Positions 34,705 through 43,979 are shown, counted from the stretch's first letter. The stretch: 64,000 nt of DNA from Leptolyngbyaceae cyanobacterium (GCA_036703985.1 DATNQN010000133.1:1-64000), one strand, 5' to 3'. Notes: generated by a model from the sequence alone, not told the origin. Numbers and translations: made by a program.

Positions 34705-35433
34705 CTACTCTTCTGGCTCAATTCCAGCAGCGCGAAGTTGGGCAGCTAATCGTTCAGCCCGTTGGTGCTCTTGTTCAGCCCGAAGACGTTCCTGCTCCAC
34801 TCGTTCTGCGCCCCATAACAGTAAATTATCCTGTTCATCCCACCAGCGCAACCAATAGCCTTGGCGATTTTCCCGATTTCCCTGCCATACACCCAAAAAA
34901 AGCTGCATTTCCGGTATCCAAAAGCGTCCTTGTTCGTTAGCAGATTCCAAGCGATACCGTTTTGTATCGCCGAAACGATACAATTCTAAGATACCTGTCT
35001 CTAGATCGAAAATGCCATAATTCGGTACTTGCAAAATCTGTTCGTAAAAGAAGAATTTTCCAGGCGGATAAGTTTCTTTTACTGAATATTCTCCCCCCTC
35101 TGTATCTGACAAAAACTCCAGCACTAGCGCCGGAATTTCCCCCTGAAGTCGAGGGGTATAGCTGCGAACAACTTGCGATCGATCGACTGTAATATGAGGA
35201 ATATATGCCCAATCAGGAGCTTTGACAACTATCTTGCCATTAACAGTGGCACAAATGCCATAATTTGTAGGGGTAAGGGCAGTTTCCTGTAGTCTTCCAG
35301 CTAATTGTAAGCTTTCAGTTAAAGCGGCAGCGAGTGCAGGTTGATTGATATTATCTATAGGATAATTACGCAGCACAAAATCATCGGGTAACTTTTCCCA
35401 AGTAATGTTGTAAGTGGGGGAGATAGCTAACAT
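34705..35433 (-). CDS. Uma2 family protein with C-terminal coiled coil
   Basis: This is a second Uma2 (PD-(D/E)xK-like) protein, of the long type. Seen are TWEKLPDDFVLRNYPIDN, VVKAPDWAYIPH (the Asp position), PALVLEFLSDTEGGEYSVK (the ExK-like area) and YEQILQVPNYGIFDLETG. A coiled coil of heptads (VEQERLRAEQEHQRAERLAAQL) ends the protein at about 210-238. The two Uma2 genes of this window are only distantly alike. The function of the family is unknown. Confidence 0.82.
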   Translation of the reverse strand: MLAISPTYNITWEKLPDDFVLRNYPIDNINQPALAAALTESLQLAGRLQETALTPTNYGICATVNGKIVVKAPDWAYIPHITVDRSQVVRSYTPRLQGEIPALVLEFLSDTEGGEYSVKETYPPGKFFFYEQILQVPNYGIFDLETGILELYRFGDTKRYRLESANEQGRFWIPEMQLFLGVWQGNRENRQGYWLRWWDEQDNLLLWGAERVEQERLRAEQEHQRAERLAAQLRAAGIEPEE

Positions 35434-35585
35434 GATGATTTCTGTATGAGGAGTAAATAATGTTGATTATTTTATCATAGTTTTATAACCCGATCGTATC
35501 TAGGAAGCGCGTAAGAACTCTTTTTTAGGGTTTGATGTGTTTCACAACTTCAACCTAGAGTTGTATGATATATTTCGTATAATTT

Positions 35586-36086
35586 CTAGCCCTGAGCATT
35601 GAACTTGTACTTATTAAGTTCCAGTATCGCTTCGCCTCTCAAGTATAAAACCCCAAATACATCAAAAATCCCAAATCCTTGCTCTTTGACTTGGTAGGAA
35701 ATGGGTTGATCGCTCACTACTAAACGCGCCCAATGCTCACAGTTCCAGCCCTGAACTCCATATTTCCACTTGTTATGAAAAGCTAGAACAGAGGCGATTA
35801 AGTTTTCAAGTATCTCATCCTTATTTAAATACGGAACGGAAATTGCATCTTTGAACTTATCACCAAGTTCATGTATTCTAAGACAACCGCGATTATAAAG
35901 CTGCCCTGCTTGGCTGGGTCCCCAAGCAATTGCTGAAGTATCTGATAGCGCTACGCTGTAATGCCAAAAGCCATCAAATCGTTGTACCAACGTTCCTGAA
36001 CGCTTTGATAAAGGATTCCAACATCCCTGTATTTTCTCAATTAGCTCACTATCGTTATCTATATCTATGTCTTGTTGCAGATTCAT
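35586..36086 (-). CDS. LRAT-like (NlpC/P60 superfamily) protein
   Basis: The protein shows the two hallmarks of the LRAT/HRASLS class of permuted papain-like enzymes: a His in FDGFWHYSVAL (His42) and the catalytic-Cys motif NCEHWARLVV (Cys116), close to the NCEHF of eukaryotic LRAT proteins. GTLVQRF and a CLRIHELG element fit as well. Family members transfer acyl groups or cut lipids and peptides; the substrate here is unknown. It has no signal peptide or obvious membrane tail, though residues 140-156 (IFDVFGVLYLRGEAIL) are hydrophobic. It follows a broken toxin-antitoxin locus on the same strand. Confidence 0.7.
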   Translation of the reverse strand: MNLQQDIDIDNDSELIEKIQGCWNPLSKRSGTLVQRFDGFWHYSVALSDTSAIAWGPSQAGQLYNRGCLRIHELGDKFKDAISVPYLNKDEILENLIASVLAFHNKWKYGVQGWNCEHWARLVVSDQPISYQVKEQGFGIFDVFGVLYLRGEAILELNKYKFNAQG

Positions 36087-36129
36087 AGTATTTTTTTAAA
36101 TCCTTTTATCTTCAGTAAACGGTATTGAT

Positions 36130-36201
36130 CTATTTGTCTAATTTAGCCCATTCGTTAAAATCTGCAAAAGCAGAAGATTCAAAAACAATTCTTCTGCTCA
36201 T
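36130..36201 (-). pseudogene. truncated YoeB/Txe-type toxin
   Basis: A minus-strand ATG at 36201 overlaps the stop of the antitoxin gene (ATGA). The 23 codons read MSRRIVFESSAFADFNEW and then AKLDK before a TAG at 36130. This matches the usual start of Txe/YoeB toxins. The remaining 60 or so residues, including the catalytic His/Arg, are absent from the following sequence. The toxin is therefore dead, with its antitoxin kept. Confidence 0.7.
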
Positions 36202-36422
36202 GGTAAATCTTGTAAATTAACTTCAACTAAATTTTGATGCAGTTTAACATTTTCAACTGCTCTCAACAAACGATTTTTGTTAGCTTCTGATTTGAAAAGA
36301 TACTCGGTTTCGTCAATTTCGGAAATAATGATTTCAATTTCTTTATCTCCAAAATTTGCTTTGATTTCCTCTAAAAAATTGAGGTCAATTTCACTAGCTT
36401 TTAAACGATAAACTGTTGACAT
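36198..36422 (-). CDS. YefM-like antitoxin, orphaned
   Basis: This 74-residue protein is of the kind that precedes Txe/YoeB toxins in cyanobacteria: MSTVYRLKASEIDLNFLEEI, EIEIIISEIDETEYL and the closing NKNRLLRAVENV, then NLVEVNLQDLP. The frame is intact. Its stop overlaps the start of the truncated toxin, the normal operon layout. Function as an antitoxin is inferred from this context. Confidence 0.7.
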   Translation of the reverse strand: MSTVYRLKASEIDLNFLEEIKANFGDKEIEIIISEIDETEYLFKSEANKNRLLRAVENVKLHQNLVEVNLQDLP

Positions 36423-36687
36423 TATTGATACCTATTTTCAAGGCGGATATAAAACACAATGCCATCCTAGCATAGTGGTATTCCAAGCCTGCAACTCCTA
36501 TTGATGTAAGTTCGATAACCGCGTAGGTTTCGCCAGTCGTATACATCGCTGCTTCACCGACATCAAGGACGCATTCTCTAGCTAGCAACTTGAGTTATTA
36601 CCCAAGGAACAGGCATTTTCAGCAGAATTCAGTAACTTAGTAGTAGAAAAAGCGAATCTATTAATCCATTGATTGAAGAGAGTTATT
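36423..36687. other. gap upstream of sucrose synthase with unexplained open frame
   Basis: A 64-codon minus-strand frame (36394-36588) starts MLARECVLDVGEAAMYTTG; it has a different base composition from its surroundings and overlaps the antitoxin start. It could be the tail of a lost transposon gene, but I do not recognise it. The sequence at 36600-36687 must hold the sucrose synthase promoter, which is not obvious. Confidence 0.3.
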
Positions 36688-39108
36688 ATGTCCGAACTGA
36701 TTCAAGCTGTTCTTGATAGCCAAGAAAAAAGCGATCTTCGCCAATTTTTCAGCCAGTTACGGCAGCAGGAAAAGCCTTACCTTTTGCGTAACGACATTCT
36801 GCATGAGTTTTCGGAATACTGCAAAAATCAGCAAAAACCGGAAAATTTTATTAATTCTTCTCATTTGGGCAAACTGATTTATTACACTCAGGAAGTTATT
36901 CGAGAAGATGGGAATTTATATCTAGTAATTCGGCCAAAGATTGCTTCCCAAGAAGTTTACCGTTTAACGGAAGATTTGGCGATCGATCCGATTACGGTAC
37001 AAGAGTTGTTAGATTTGCGCGATCGTTTTGTCAATCACTTTCATCCTAACGAAGGCGACATTTTAGAACTAGATTTCGGGCCGTTTTACGATTACTCTCC
37101 TACGATGCGCGACCCGAAAAATATCGGCAAAGGTGTACAATTTCTCAACCGATATTTGTCGAGTAAATTGTTGCAAGAACCGGGACAATGGCAGGAAGCT
37201 TTATTTAGTTTTTTGCGGCTTCATACTTACAACGGTAATCAATTGTTGATTAACGAGAGAATCCAATCTCAACAGCAATTATCTGACCGGGTGAAAAACG
37301 CGATCGCATTTCTGAACAACCGACCTCAAAACCAAGCATACCAAGAGTTTCGCTACGATTTGGAAACGATGGGTTTTGCACCGGGTTGGGGTAACACCGC
37401 CAATAGAGTTCAAGAAACTCTGGGAATGCTAGATGAACTAATCGACTCTCCAGATAATCAAACTCTGGAAGCCTTTCTTTCTCGCATTCCAATGATTTTT
37501 AAGATCGTTTTGGTATCTTCTCATGGTTGGTTTGCACAAGAGGGAGTGTTGGGAAGACCCGATACAGGCGGTCAAGTAGTTTACGTTCTCGACCAAGCAA
37601 AAAGTTTAGAAAAGCAACTGCAAGAAGATATCTTTTTAGCTGGGTTAAATGTTCTCAATATCCAGCCAAAAGTGATTATTCTCACTCGCTTAATTCCGAA
37701 TAGCGATGGAACTCGTTGTAATCAACGTTTGGAGAAAGTTCACGGGACAGATGATGCTTGGATTTTGCGCGTACCTTTCCGAGAATTCAATCCCAATATA
37801 ACTAATAATTGGATTTCTCGATTTGAAATTTGGCCATATCTGGAAACTTATGCCATTGATTCGGAAAAAGAAATTTTGGCAGAATTTCAAGGTAAACCAG
37901 ATTTGATTGTCGGTAACTATTCCGATGGTAATTTAGTCGCCTTTCTCTTAGCGCGTCGTCTTAAGGTTACTCAATGTAATATCGCCCACGCTTTGGAAAA
38001 ATCTAAATACTTGTTTAGTAACTTGTACTGGCAAGAATCAGAAGAAACATATCATTTTTCTTTACATTTTACAGCCGATTTGCTAGCCATGAATGCTGCT
38101 AACTTTATCATGACCAGCACTTATCAAGAAATCGTGGGAAATCCCGATAGCGTAGGACAATACGAATCTTATAAGTGTTTTTCGATGCCCGATTTGTATC
38201 ACGTTGTTAATGGAATTGAGTTATTCAGTCCTAAGTTTAACGTAGTACCGCCGGGGGTAAACGAGAATGTTTACTTTCCCTACACACGCCATGAAGAACG
38301 CATTCCCAGCGATCGCGATCGTTTAGAGGAAATGTTGTTTACTTTAGAAGATCCAGCACATATTTTTGGTAAATTAGACGATTCCAGCAAGCGTCCCCTT
38401 TTCTCAATGGCGCGTCTCGATCGCATTAAAAATATCACTGGTTTAGCAGAATGTTTTGGCAAAAGTCAAGCACTTCAAGAACGTTGTAACTTAATTTTAG
38501 TTGCTGGAAAATTGCGGGTGGAAGAATCAACGGATCGGGAAGAAATTAGCGAAATTGAAAAGCTTTACAGTATCATCGATCAGTACAATTTACATGGCAA
38601 AATTCGCTGGTTAGGGGTGCGTTTACCTAAAAATGATTCTGGCGAAATTTATCGCATTATAGCCGATCGCCAAGGTATTTTTGTTCAACCTGCTTTATTT
38701 GAAGCTTTTGGTTTGACAATTTTGGAATCAATGATTTCTGGATTACCTACTTTTGCAACTCAATTTGGTGGCCCATTAGAGATTATTCAGGATAAAGTGA
38801 ATGGCTTTTACATTAACCCCACAAATTTAGAAGAAACTGCCGATAAAATTCTCGATTTTGTTTCTAAATGCGATCAAAATCCTGATTATTGGCATGAAAT
38901 TGCTCAGAAAGGAATTGACAGGGTGTACAGTACATATACGTGGAAAATTCATACCACTAAGTTGCTATCTTTGGCGCGGATTTATGGTTTTTGGAATTTT
39001 ACTTCCAAGGAAAAACGGGAAGATTTGTTGCGCTACATTGAATCTTTGTTCTATTTGTTGTTTAAGCCAAGGGCGCAACGTTTGTTAGAAAAGCATATGC
39101 AAAGTTAA
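36688..39108 (+). CDS. susA: sucrose synthase
   Basis: This is a GT-B glycosyltransferase that reversibly converts sucrose and NDP to NDP-glucose and fructose; in cyanobacteria it mostly breaks sucrose down. ATG at 36688 gives 806 residues, the standard length. The N-terminal regulatory domain holds MSELIQAVLDSQEKSDLRQF. The GT domain has GRPDTGGQVVYVLDQ near residue 285, PDLIVGNYSDGN, NIAHALEKSKY and the nucleotide-binding ALFEAFGLTILESMISGLP. The C-terminus is basic. It converges on uup over a palindromic repeat. Confidence 0.93.
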   Translation: MSELIQAVLDSQEKSDLRQFFSQLRQQEKPYLLRNDILHEFSEYCKNQQKPENFINSSHLGKLIYYTQEVIREDGNLYLVIRPKIASQEVYRLTEDLAIDPITVQELLDLRDRFVNHFHPNEGDILELDFGPFYDYSPTMRDPKNIGKGVQFLNRYLSSKLLQEPGQWQEALFSFLRLHTYNGNQLLINERIQSQQQLSDRVKNAIAFLNNRPQNQAYQEFRYDLETMGFAPGWGNTANRVQETLGMLDELIDSPDNQTLEAFLSRIPMIFKIVLVSSHGWFAQEGVLGRPDTGGQVVYVLDQAKSLEKQLQEDIFLAGLNVLNIQPKVIILTRLIPNSDGTRCNQRLEKVHGTDDAWILRVPFREFNPNITNNWISRFEIWPYLETYAIDSEKEILAEFQGKPDLIVGNYSDGNLVAFLLARRLKVTQCNIAHALEKSKYLFSNLYWQESEETYHFSLHFTADLLAMNAANFIMTSTYQEIVGNPDSVGQYESYKCFSMPDLYHVVNGIELFSPKFNVVPPGVNENVYFPYTRHEERIPSDRDRLEEMLFTLEDPAHIFGKLDDSSKRPLFSMARLDRIKNITGLAECFGKSQALQERCNLILVAGKLRVEESTDREEISEIEKLYSIIDQYNLHGKIRWLGVRLPKNDSGEIYRIIADRQGIFVQPALFEAFGLTILESMISGLPTFATQFGGPLEIIQDKVNGFYINPTNLEETADKILDFVSKCDQNPDYWHEIAQKGIDRVYSTYTWKIHTTKLLSLARIYGFWNFTSKEKREDLLRYIESLFYLLFKPRAQRLLEKHMQS

Positions 39109-39125
39109 GGAGTATATTTTAGTTT

Positions 39126-39165
39126 GTAGTGAGGACTTTAGTCTAAGGACTAAAGTCCTTACTAC
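39126..39165. repeat. GTAGTGAGGACTT palindromic repeat
   Basis: Inverted repeat between susA and uup, which converge: GTAGTGAGGACTTTAGTC and then GACTAAAGTCCTTACTAC around TAAG. It lies 4 nt from the uup stop and 18 nt from the susA stop. Same family as 8357-8406 and 19802-19850. Confidence 0.88.
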
Positions 39166-39168
39166 AAA

Positions 39169-41091
39169 CTATGTTACTCTTTCTGCTAATTCCAACCAAC
39201 GTTCGGTAGCGGTATCGATCGCATTAGTCAATTCGGCTAATCTTTCGGTCAATTTCTGCATTTCCGTAAAATCATTGGGAGGGTTATTATAAAGCATTTT
39301 TTCCACTGCTTCTTTTTCGGCTTCCATTTCGGGAATCTGGGTTTCTAGCATTTCGTATTCCCGCTTTTCTTTGAAAGAAAGTTTACCGGGTTTAGATGAT
39401 TTTTCAGGTGAAGGGGCTGGTTTTTGTTCTTTCGGTTTAGTATCGGCAACTTTTGGTTCCAAAGGTTTAGCTTCTGCTTCTTCTTCGGCTTTTTTGTAAT
39501 CCAAATATACCGAATAATTGCCGGGATACAAGCGTAAATTGCCGCCAGACTCGAAGGAGAATACCATGTCGATCGTGCGATCGAGAAAATAGCGATCGTG
39601 GGATACCACAATGACGCAACCGTTAAAATCTTCCAAATATTCTTCTAAAACCGATAACGTTTGCACATCTAAATCGTTAGTCGGTTCATCCAAAATCAAT
39701 ACATTCGGCGCACTCATCAACACGCGCAACAAAAATAGCCGCCGTTTTTCACCACCAGAAAGTTTATTAATTGGCGCATATTGTTGATTGGGTGGAAACA
39801 AAAATCTCTCCAACATTTGGGAAGCGGTGATGATGCTTCCATCTGCGGTTTTAACGAGTTCGGCTACATTTTTCAGGTACTCGATCGTTCGTTGATTTTC
39901 GTTCATTGTCACATCATCCGAGTGTTGGTCAAAATAACCAATATGGATGGTGGAACCGAGTTCTACCGTACCTGAATCCGGTTGCACTCGTCCGGTTATA
40001 ATATCCATCAAAGTGGATTTTCCCGCACCGTTACTACCAATAATACCGATGCGATCTTCGGGATTGAAGTTGTAGGTGAAATCTTTAATTAAAGTGCGAT
40101 CGCCATACGCTTTGCAGATATTCGTTAATTCGATAACTTTCTTACCAATGCGACGACCGGGAGTAGTAATATCTACTTTACCTTGCACTTGCTTGAATTC
40201 CTGTCCTTGCATTTCCCGAATGCGATCGATCCGGGCTTTTTGCTTGGTGCTGCGTGCTTTTGGCCCACGCTTCAACCATTCCAACTCTCGGCGCAACACT
40301 CCGGCGTGTTTGCGTTGACTGCTGGCGGCGATTTCTTCCGCTTCCGCTTTTTTCTCCAAATAATAAGCGTAATTGCCAGAATAAGTGTAGAGGTCTGCGC
40401 GATCGATCTCGATAATTCGATTAGTAACGCGATCGAGAAAATAGCGATCGTGCGTAATCAACAACAACGCACCCCGAAAGCGATTCAAATAACTTTGCAA
40501 CCATTCCACCGACAACGCATCCAAATGGTTAGTCGGCTCATCCATTAATAATACATCCGGTTCCGATAATAGCGCCGCCGCCAGTGCAATTCGCTTGCGA
40601 TAACCTCCTGATAAATCGCCAATTTTGGCATCAAAATCTTCAATTCCCAACTTAGTCAAAATGATTTTGGCATTAGTTTCCAGTTCCCACGCACCCACTG
40701 CTTCCATGCGTCGAGAAACGCTATACATTCGCGCCATCAATTTTTCAGTGTCGCCTTGTCCGTGCGCCACTTTATCGGAAAGTTCCTCATATTCCCGCAC
40801 CAATGCCATTTTTTCGCCACTATCGGCAAACACTTGCTCTAAAACCGTGTGATTCTCGTCTAAATCTGGCTGTTGCGGCAGGTAAACAATTTTAGATCCC
40901 GAATTGACCCAAATTTCGCCACTGTCGATCGGCTCCATTCCGGCAATCATTTTCAGCAATGTGGATTTTCCAGAGCCGTTGGTGCCGATTAGCCCTACTT
41001 TATCGCCTTCATCCAGGCTAAAGCTAGCATCTCGCAAAATTTCCTTGATGCCAAAGTCTTTTTTAACAGAGCGGAGGGTGAAAATAGTCAT
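39169..41091 (-). CDS. uup: ABC-F family ATPase, Uup-like
   Basis: This soluble ABC-F protein has two ATPase cassettes and no membrane domain. The first has Walker A GTNGSGKS, signature LSGGYRKR and Walker B LLMDEPTNHLD. The second has GSNGAGKS, LSGGEKRR and LILDEPTNDLD; the NDLD variant is typical of Uup. A charged linker (VLRRELEWLKRGPKARS) joins them. The C-terminal coiled coil (about 560-640, KPKEQKPAPSPEKSSKPGK then heptads) is the DNA- or ribosome-binding tail of Uup. ABC-F proteins act at the ribosome or in genome stability. Confidence 0.9.
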   Translation of the reverse strand: MTIFTLRSVKKDFGIKEILRDASFSLDEGDKVGLIGTNGSGKSTLLKMIAGMEPIDSGEIWVNSGSKIVYLPQQPDLDENHTVLEQVFADSGEKMALVREYEELSDKVAHGQGDTEKLMARMYSVSRRMEAVGAWELETNAKIILTKLGIEDFDAKIGDLSGGYRKRIALAAALLSEPDVLLMDEPTNHLDALSVEWLQSYLNRFRGALLLITHDRYFLDRVTNRIIEIDRADLYTYSGNYAYYLEKKAEAEEIAASSQRKHAGVLRRELEWLKRGPKARSTKQKARIDRIREMQGQEFKQVQGKVDITTPGRRIGKKVIELTNICKAYGDRTLIKDFTYNFNPEDRIGIIGSNGAGKSTLMDIITGRVQPDSGTVELGSTIHIGYFDQHSDDVTMNENQRTIEYLKNVAELVKTADGSIITASQMLERFLFPPNQQYAPINKLSGGEKRRLFLLRVLMSAPNVLILDEPTNDLDVQTLSVLEEYLEDFNGCVIVVSHDRYFLDRTIDMVFSFESGGNLRLYPGNYSVYLDYKKAEEEAEAKPLEPKVADTKPKEQKPAPSPEKSSKPGKLSFKEKREYEMLETQIPEMEAEKEAVEKMLYNNPPNDFTEMQKLTERLAELTNAIDTATERWLELAERVT

Positions 41092-41130
41092 GAGTCAGGG
41101 GTGAGCTACCGATCACCTAGTCTAGCAATG

Positions 41131-41210
41131 AAGGATAAAGTGTAAAGGATGAAGGATGAAGTGTGAAGGATGAAGGATGAAGTCAGAATTCAGAATTCAG
41201 TAGTCACAAA
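41131..41210. repeat. GAAGGATGAAGT direct repeats
   Basis: Several GAAGGATGAAG(T)/GTGTGAAGG units followed by AGAATTCAGAATTCAG lie between the divergent uup and S10 peptidase genes. The family recurs near 11620 and 23585. Confidence 0.75.
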
Positions 41211-41283
41211 ATTTTCCCTTTTTCCCTTTCCCCTTTCCCTCTGCCCCCAGCCACCTGCCCCCTGCCCCTAGCCCCTTTATCTT

Positions 41284-42783
41284 ATGACCGACGCCCCCAC
41301 TCAGCCCACAACCCGCAAAGGTACTACTACCGAACATACCTTATCGCTTCCCGATCGAGAAATTCGCTACACTGCAACCGCTGAATGGCAAACCTTATTT
41401 AAAGAGGAAAAGCCAATTGCGGAAATGTTTCACGTAGCTTATTTAACCCAGAGTGAGGAAGCAGCAACGCGACCTCTCACCTTTGTATTTAATGGTGGGC
41501 CAGGTGCAGCTTCCGCATACTTGCACATGGGCGCGTTGGGGCCAAAACGGGTTTATTTCGGAGAGAAAGGCAGTCTCCCCAAACCCCCGGTGCGGGTAGT
41601 AGAAAATCTGGAAACTTGGTTGATTTTTACCGATTTGGTGTTTATCGATCCAATTGGCACGGGTTTCAGTCGCAGTTTGCCGCCAAACAAAGATTCCCAA
41701 GCTAAATCTGACGATAAAGACGATTCAAAAGAAACAGATAAACCGAAAGAAACAGAATTTTGGGAAGTGGAACGGGACTTAAACGGCTTAGGAGAGTTTA
41801 TTCAAAGATTCCTTTCCCGCCAGAAACGCTGGTTATCGCCTATATTTATTGCTGGAGAGAGTTACGGCGGTTTCCGAGTTGCCAAGTTAGCCAGGAAGTT
41901 ACAACAAGAATTTGGTGTGGGTCTTTCCGGTGCAATTCTGATTTCTCCTGCTTTAGAGTTCAGCTTGTTGGGAGGAAATGATTACAACCTCACATCATGG
42001 GCGACGCTGTTTCCTTCTTTAGCGGCGGCTGGTGCTTTTCACGATCGCGCTCGGTGGGCCAAAGAACCGGGCAATCTGCCAGCGCACATGACTGCTGCGG
42101 AACAGTTTGCCCGCAAAACCTTGATTCCCCTGTTAGCAATGGGCGATACTCTGACACCAGATGAACGTCAGACAGCGTATCAGCAGATAGCTGATTTGAT
42201 TGGCTTACCTTTGCCAATCGTGGAAAGACAGGAGGGAAGGATTGATATTGAAGTTTTTGCTAGGGAGTTGTTGCGCGATCGGCAACGAATTGTGGGACTA
42301 TATGATGCGTCGGTGACTGCGATCGATCCTTTTCCCGATCGTCTCACATACGAAGGTAGCGATCCAACTTTAGATGGGCTCGATCGATTATTTACAGGTG
42401 CGATTAACAGTCACTTACGAGATACTTTGGGAGTAGAAACTGACCTAACTTACAACTTACTCAATTTAGAAACATTCAAAGCTTGGAAATTTGACCTCAA
42501 AGGAGATTTAAAACAGGGCTTTATTGGCGCAGTTGACGATTTGCGGATAGGAATGACACTCAATCCTTATATGCAGGTATACATCACCCACGGATTTTTC
42601 GATCTCGTTACTCCTTATTTTGCTTCTAACCATTTAGCAGATTTAATGAAACTAAATCCCGAACTTCGCCCGAATCTAACCCTCAAACATTTTCTAGGTG
42701 GCCATATGTTTTACGCTTGGGATGAATCTCGCCAGCAATGGTATAACGAGATGAAAGCTTTTTATCAAAAGGCTATAGAATGA
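41284..42783 (+). CDS. S10 family serine carboxypeptidase-like protein
   Basis: This is an alpha/beta-hydrolase peptidase of family S10. The oxyanion segment FVFNGGPGAAS is near residue 61, the nucleophile Ser193 is in AGESYGGFR, the Asp is in HGFFDLVTPY and the His is in LGGHMFYAW. All three catalytic residues are present. An acidic/lysine-rich insertion (AKSDDKDDSKETDKPKE, about 139-158) is an odd surface loop. No signal peptide is seen, although many S10 enzymes are exported. It probably trims the C-terminus of peptides. Confidence 0.88.
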   Translation: MTDAPTQPTTRKGTTTEHTLSLPDREIRYTATAEWQTLFKEEKPIAEMFHVAYLTQSEEAATRPLTFVFNGGPGAASAYLHMGALGPKRVYFGEKGSLPKPPVRVVENLETWLIFTDLVFIDPIGTGFSRSLPPNKDSQAKSDDKDDSKETDKPKETEFWEVERDLNGLGEFIQRFLSRQKRWLSPIFIAGESYGGFRVAKLARKLQQEFGVGLSGAILISPALEFSLLGGNDYNLTSWATLFPSLAAAGAFHDRARWAKEPGNLPAHMTAAEQFARKTLIPLLAMGDTLTPDERQTAYQQIADLIGLPLPIVERQEGRIDIEVFARELLRDRQRIVGLYDASVTAIDPFPDRLTYEGSDPTLDGLDRLFTGAINSHLRDTLGVETDLTYNLLNLETFKAWKFDLKGDLKQGFIGAVDDLRIGMTLNPYMQVYITHGFFDLVTPYFASNHLADLMKLNPELRPNLTLKHFLGGHMFYAWDESRQQWYNEMKAFYQKAIE

Positions 42784-43049
42784 TACAAAATACTTTTACC
42801 AAGGTGGGTTTGGTGATGAACTTGTCTATGGGAATCAAGGATTGTCGTCTAATACCATTTCAATTTTAATGCGTTACACATCGACCCCCCCAGCCCCCCT
42901 TAGCAAGGGGGGAGCAAGAAAAGTATTTGTATCAATGATTTCGTGAATAATCCCTTTCTTATCTGTGTTCATCTGTGTTCATCTGTATTCATCTGTGGTA
43001 AAAAAAAATTAACCCCTGACTCCCACAGATCACTCTTAAACTACCAATG
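42784..43049. repeat. repeat-filled gap between convergent genes
   Basis: It holds a CCCCCCTTAGCAAGGGGGG hairpin (about 42893-42911), related to the repeats in ocp (53854) and the ABC exporter gene (63800), and a CATCTGTG cluster (42959-43007). Both lie between the convergent S10 and NudC genes. Confidence 0.75.
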
Positions 43050-43868
43050 CTAGTGATTCAAAACAAACCAATCGAGCATTTTTCGCGCAATACTAGCTCT
43101 GGGGGGAAGTTGTGGCAAATTGTGTTTGTTAAACCAAGCCGCATCAGTTAACTCTTCAGGCTCGATCGCAATTTCACCACTTGCATAAGTAGCGATAAAA
43201 CCAATCATCAAAGAGTTAGGAAATGGCCAAGGTTGCGATCCAAAATAACGAATATCTTTAATTTCAATCCCAACTTCTTCTCGCACTTCTCTAATTAAAG
43301 TTTCTTCCAAAGATTCGCCTGCTTCTACAAATCCCGCTAAAATACTATACATTCCCGGCGGATATCGATGAGCGCGAGCCAACAATATATCATCACCGCG
43401 ATAAATCAACACGATTACAGCTGGAGAAAGGCGCGGATAACTAACTAAACCACAACTAGGACAACGCTTTGCACGTTCGTGGGGTAATTGGGTAGTCGGT
43501 GTTGCACAGTGTCCGCAATACTGATGGTTGCGATCCCAGTCTACAATCTGAACGGCACGACCTGCGATCGCAAATAATTCATCGCCTAAGCTTTCGTAGA
43601 GTTCCCGCAGTCCCCGAAAAGTCATATGATCGGGAGCAACAGCATCTTTCGCCAATTCTGCCGCGTAACAAGGTTGGTTGTCCAGCGTACCGAGAAATTG
43701 TATCCGCATCGGTACTAAGCCAATCTCCTTCAAACTAATCAGCTTAGGAATTTCGGTAATCGTTTCTTTGTGGCGAACTAGCAACTTATTGCCAACAAAC
43801 GCGAACCACCAGGCGGGTTCAGATTGGACTTCAGGAGGTGCTATCCCTGGAATGAAGGTTCGATTCAT
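43050..43868 (-). CDS. nudC: NAD(+) diphosphatase NudC
   Basis: This Nudix hydrolase of the NudC type cleaves NAD(H), and in bacteria removes NAD caps from RNA. The ATG at 43868 is preferred (MNRTFIPGIAPPEVQ is the usual cyanobacterial start); TTG at 43943 would add 25 residues. A zinc ribbon (CGHC and CPSCG, about 116-136) is followed by the Nudix box GFVEAGESLEETLIREVREE near 183-202 and the NudC element SQPWPFPNSLMIGF. At 272 residues it is of family size. Confidence 0.9.
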   Translation of the reverse strand: MNRTFIPGIAPPEVQSEPAWWFAFVGNKLLVRHKETITEIPKLISLKEIGLVPMRIQFLGTLDNQPCYAAELAKDAVAPDHMTFRGLRELYESLGDELFAIAGRAVQIVDWDRNHQYCGHCATPTTQLPHERAKRCPSCGLVSYPRLSPAVIVLIYRGDDILLARAHRYPPGMYSILAGFVEAGESLEETLIREVREEVGIEIKDIRYFGSQPWPFPNSLMIGFIATYASGEIAIEPEELTDAAWFNKHNLPQLPPRASIARKMLDWFVLNH

Positions 43869-43979
43869 GTAATTAAGATACCATAATGGGAAATATTTTA
43901 TCTGTTTCTCGGCTTTGGTAATAGGATACTCAGTTATTAGCAACGTTAAAAAGTTAAAATCAAAAGCAAATAAAGGATG

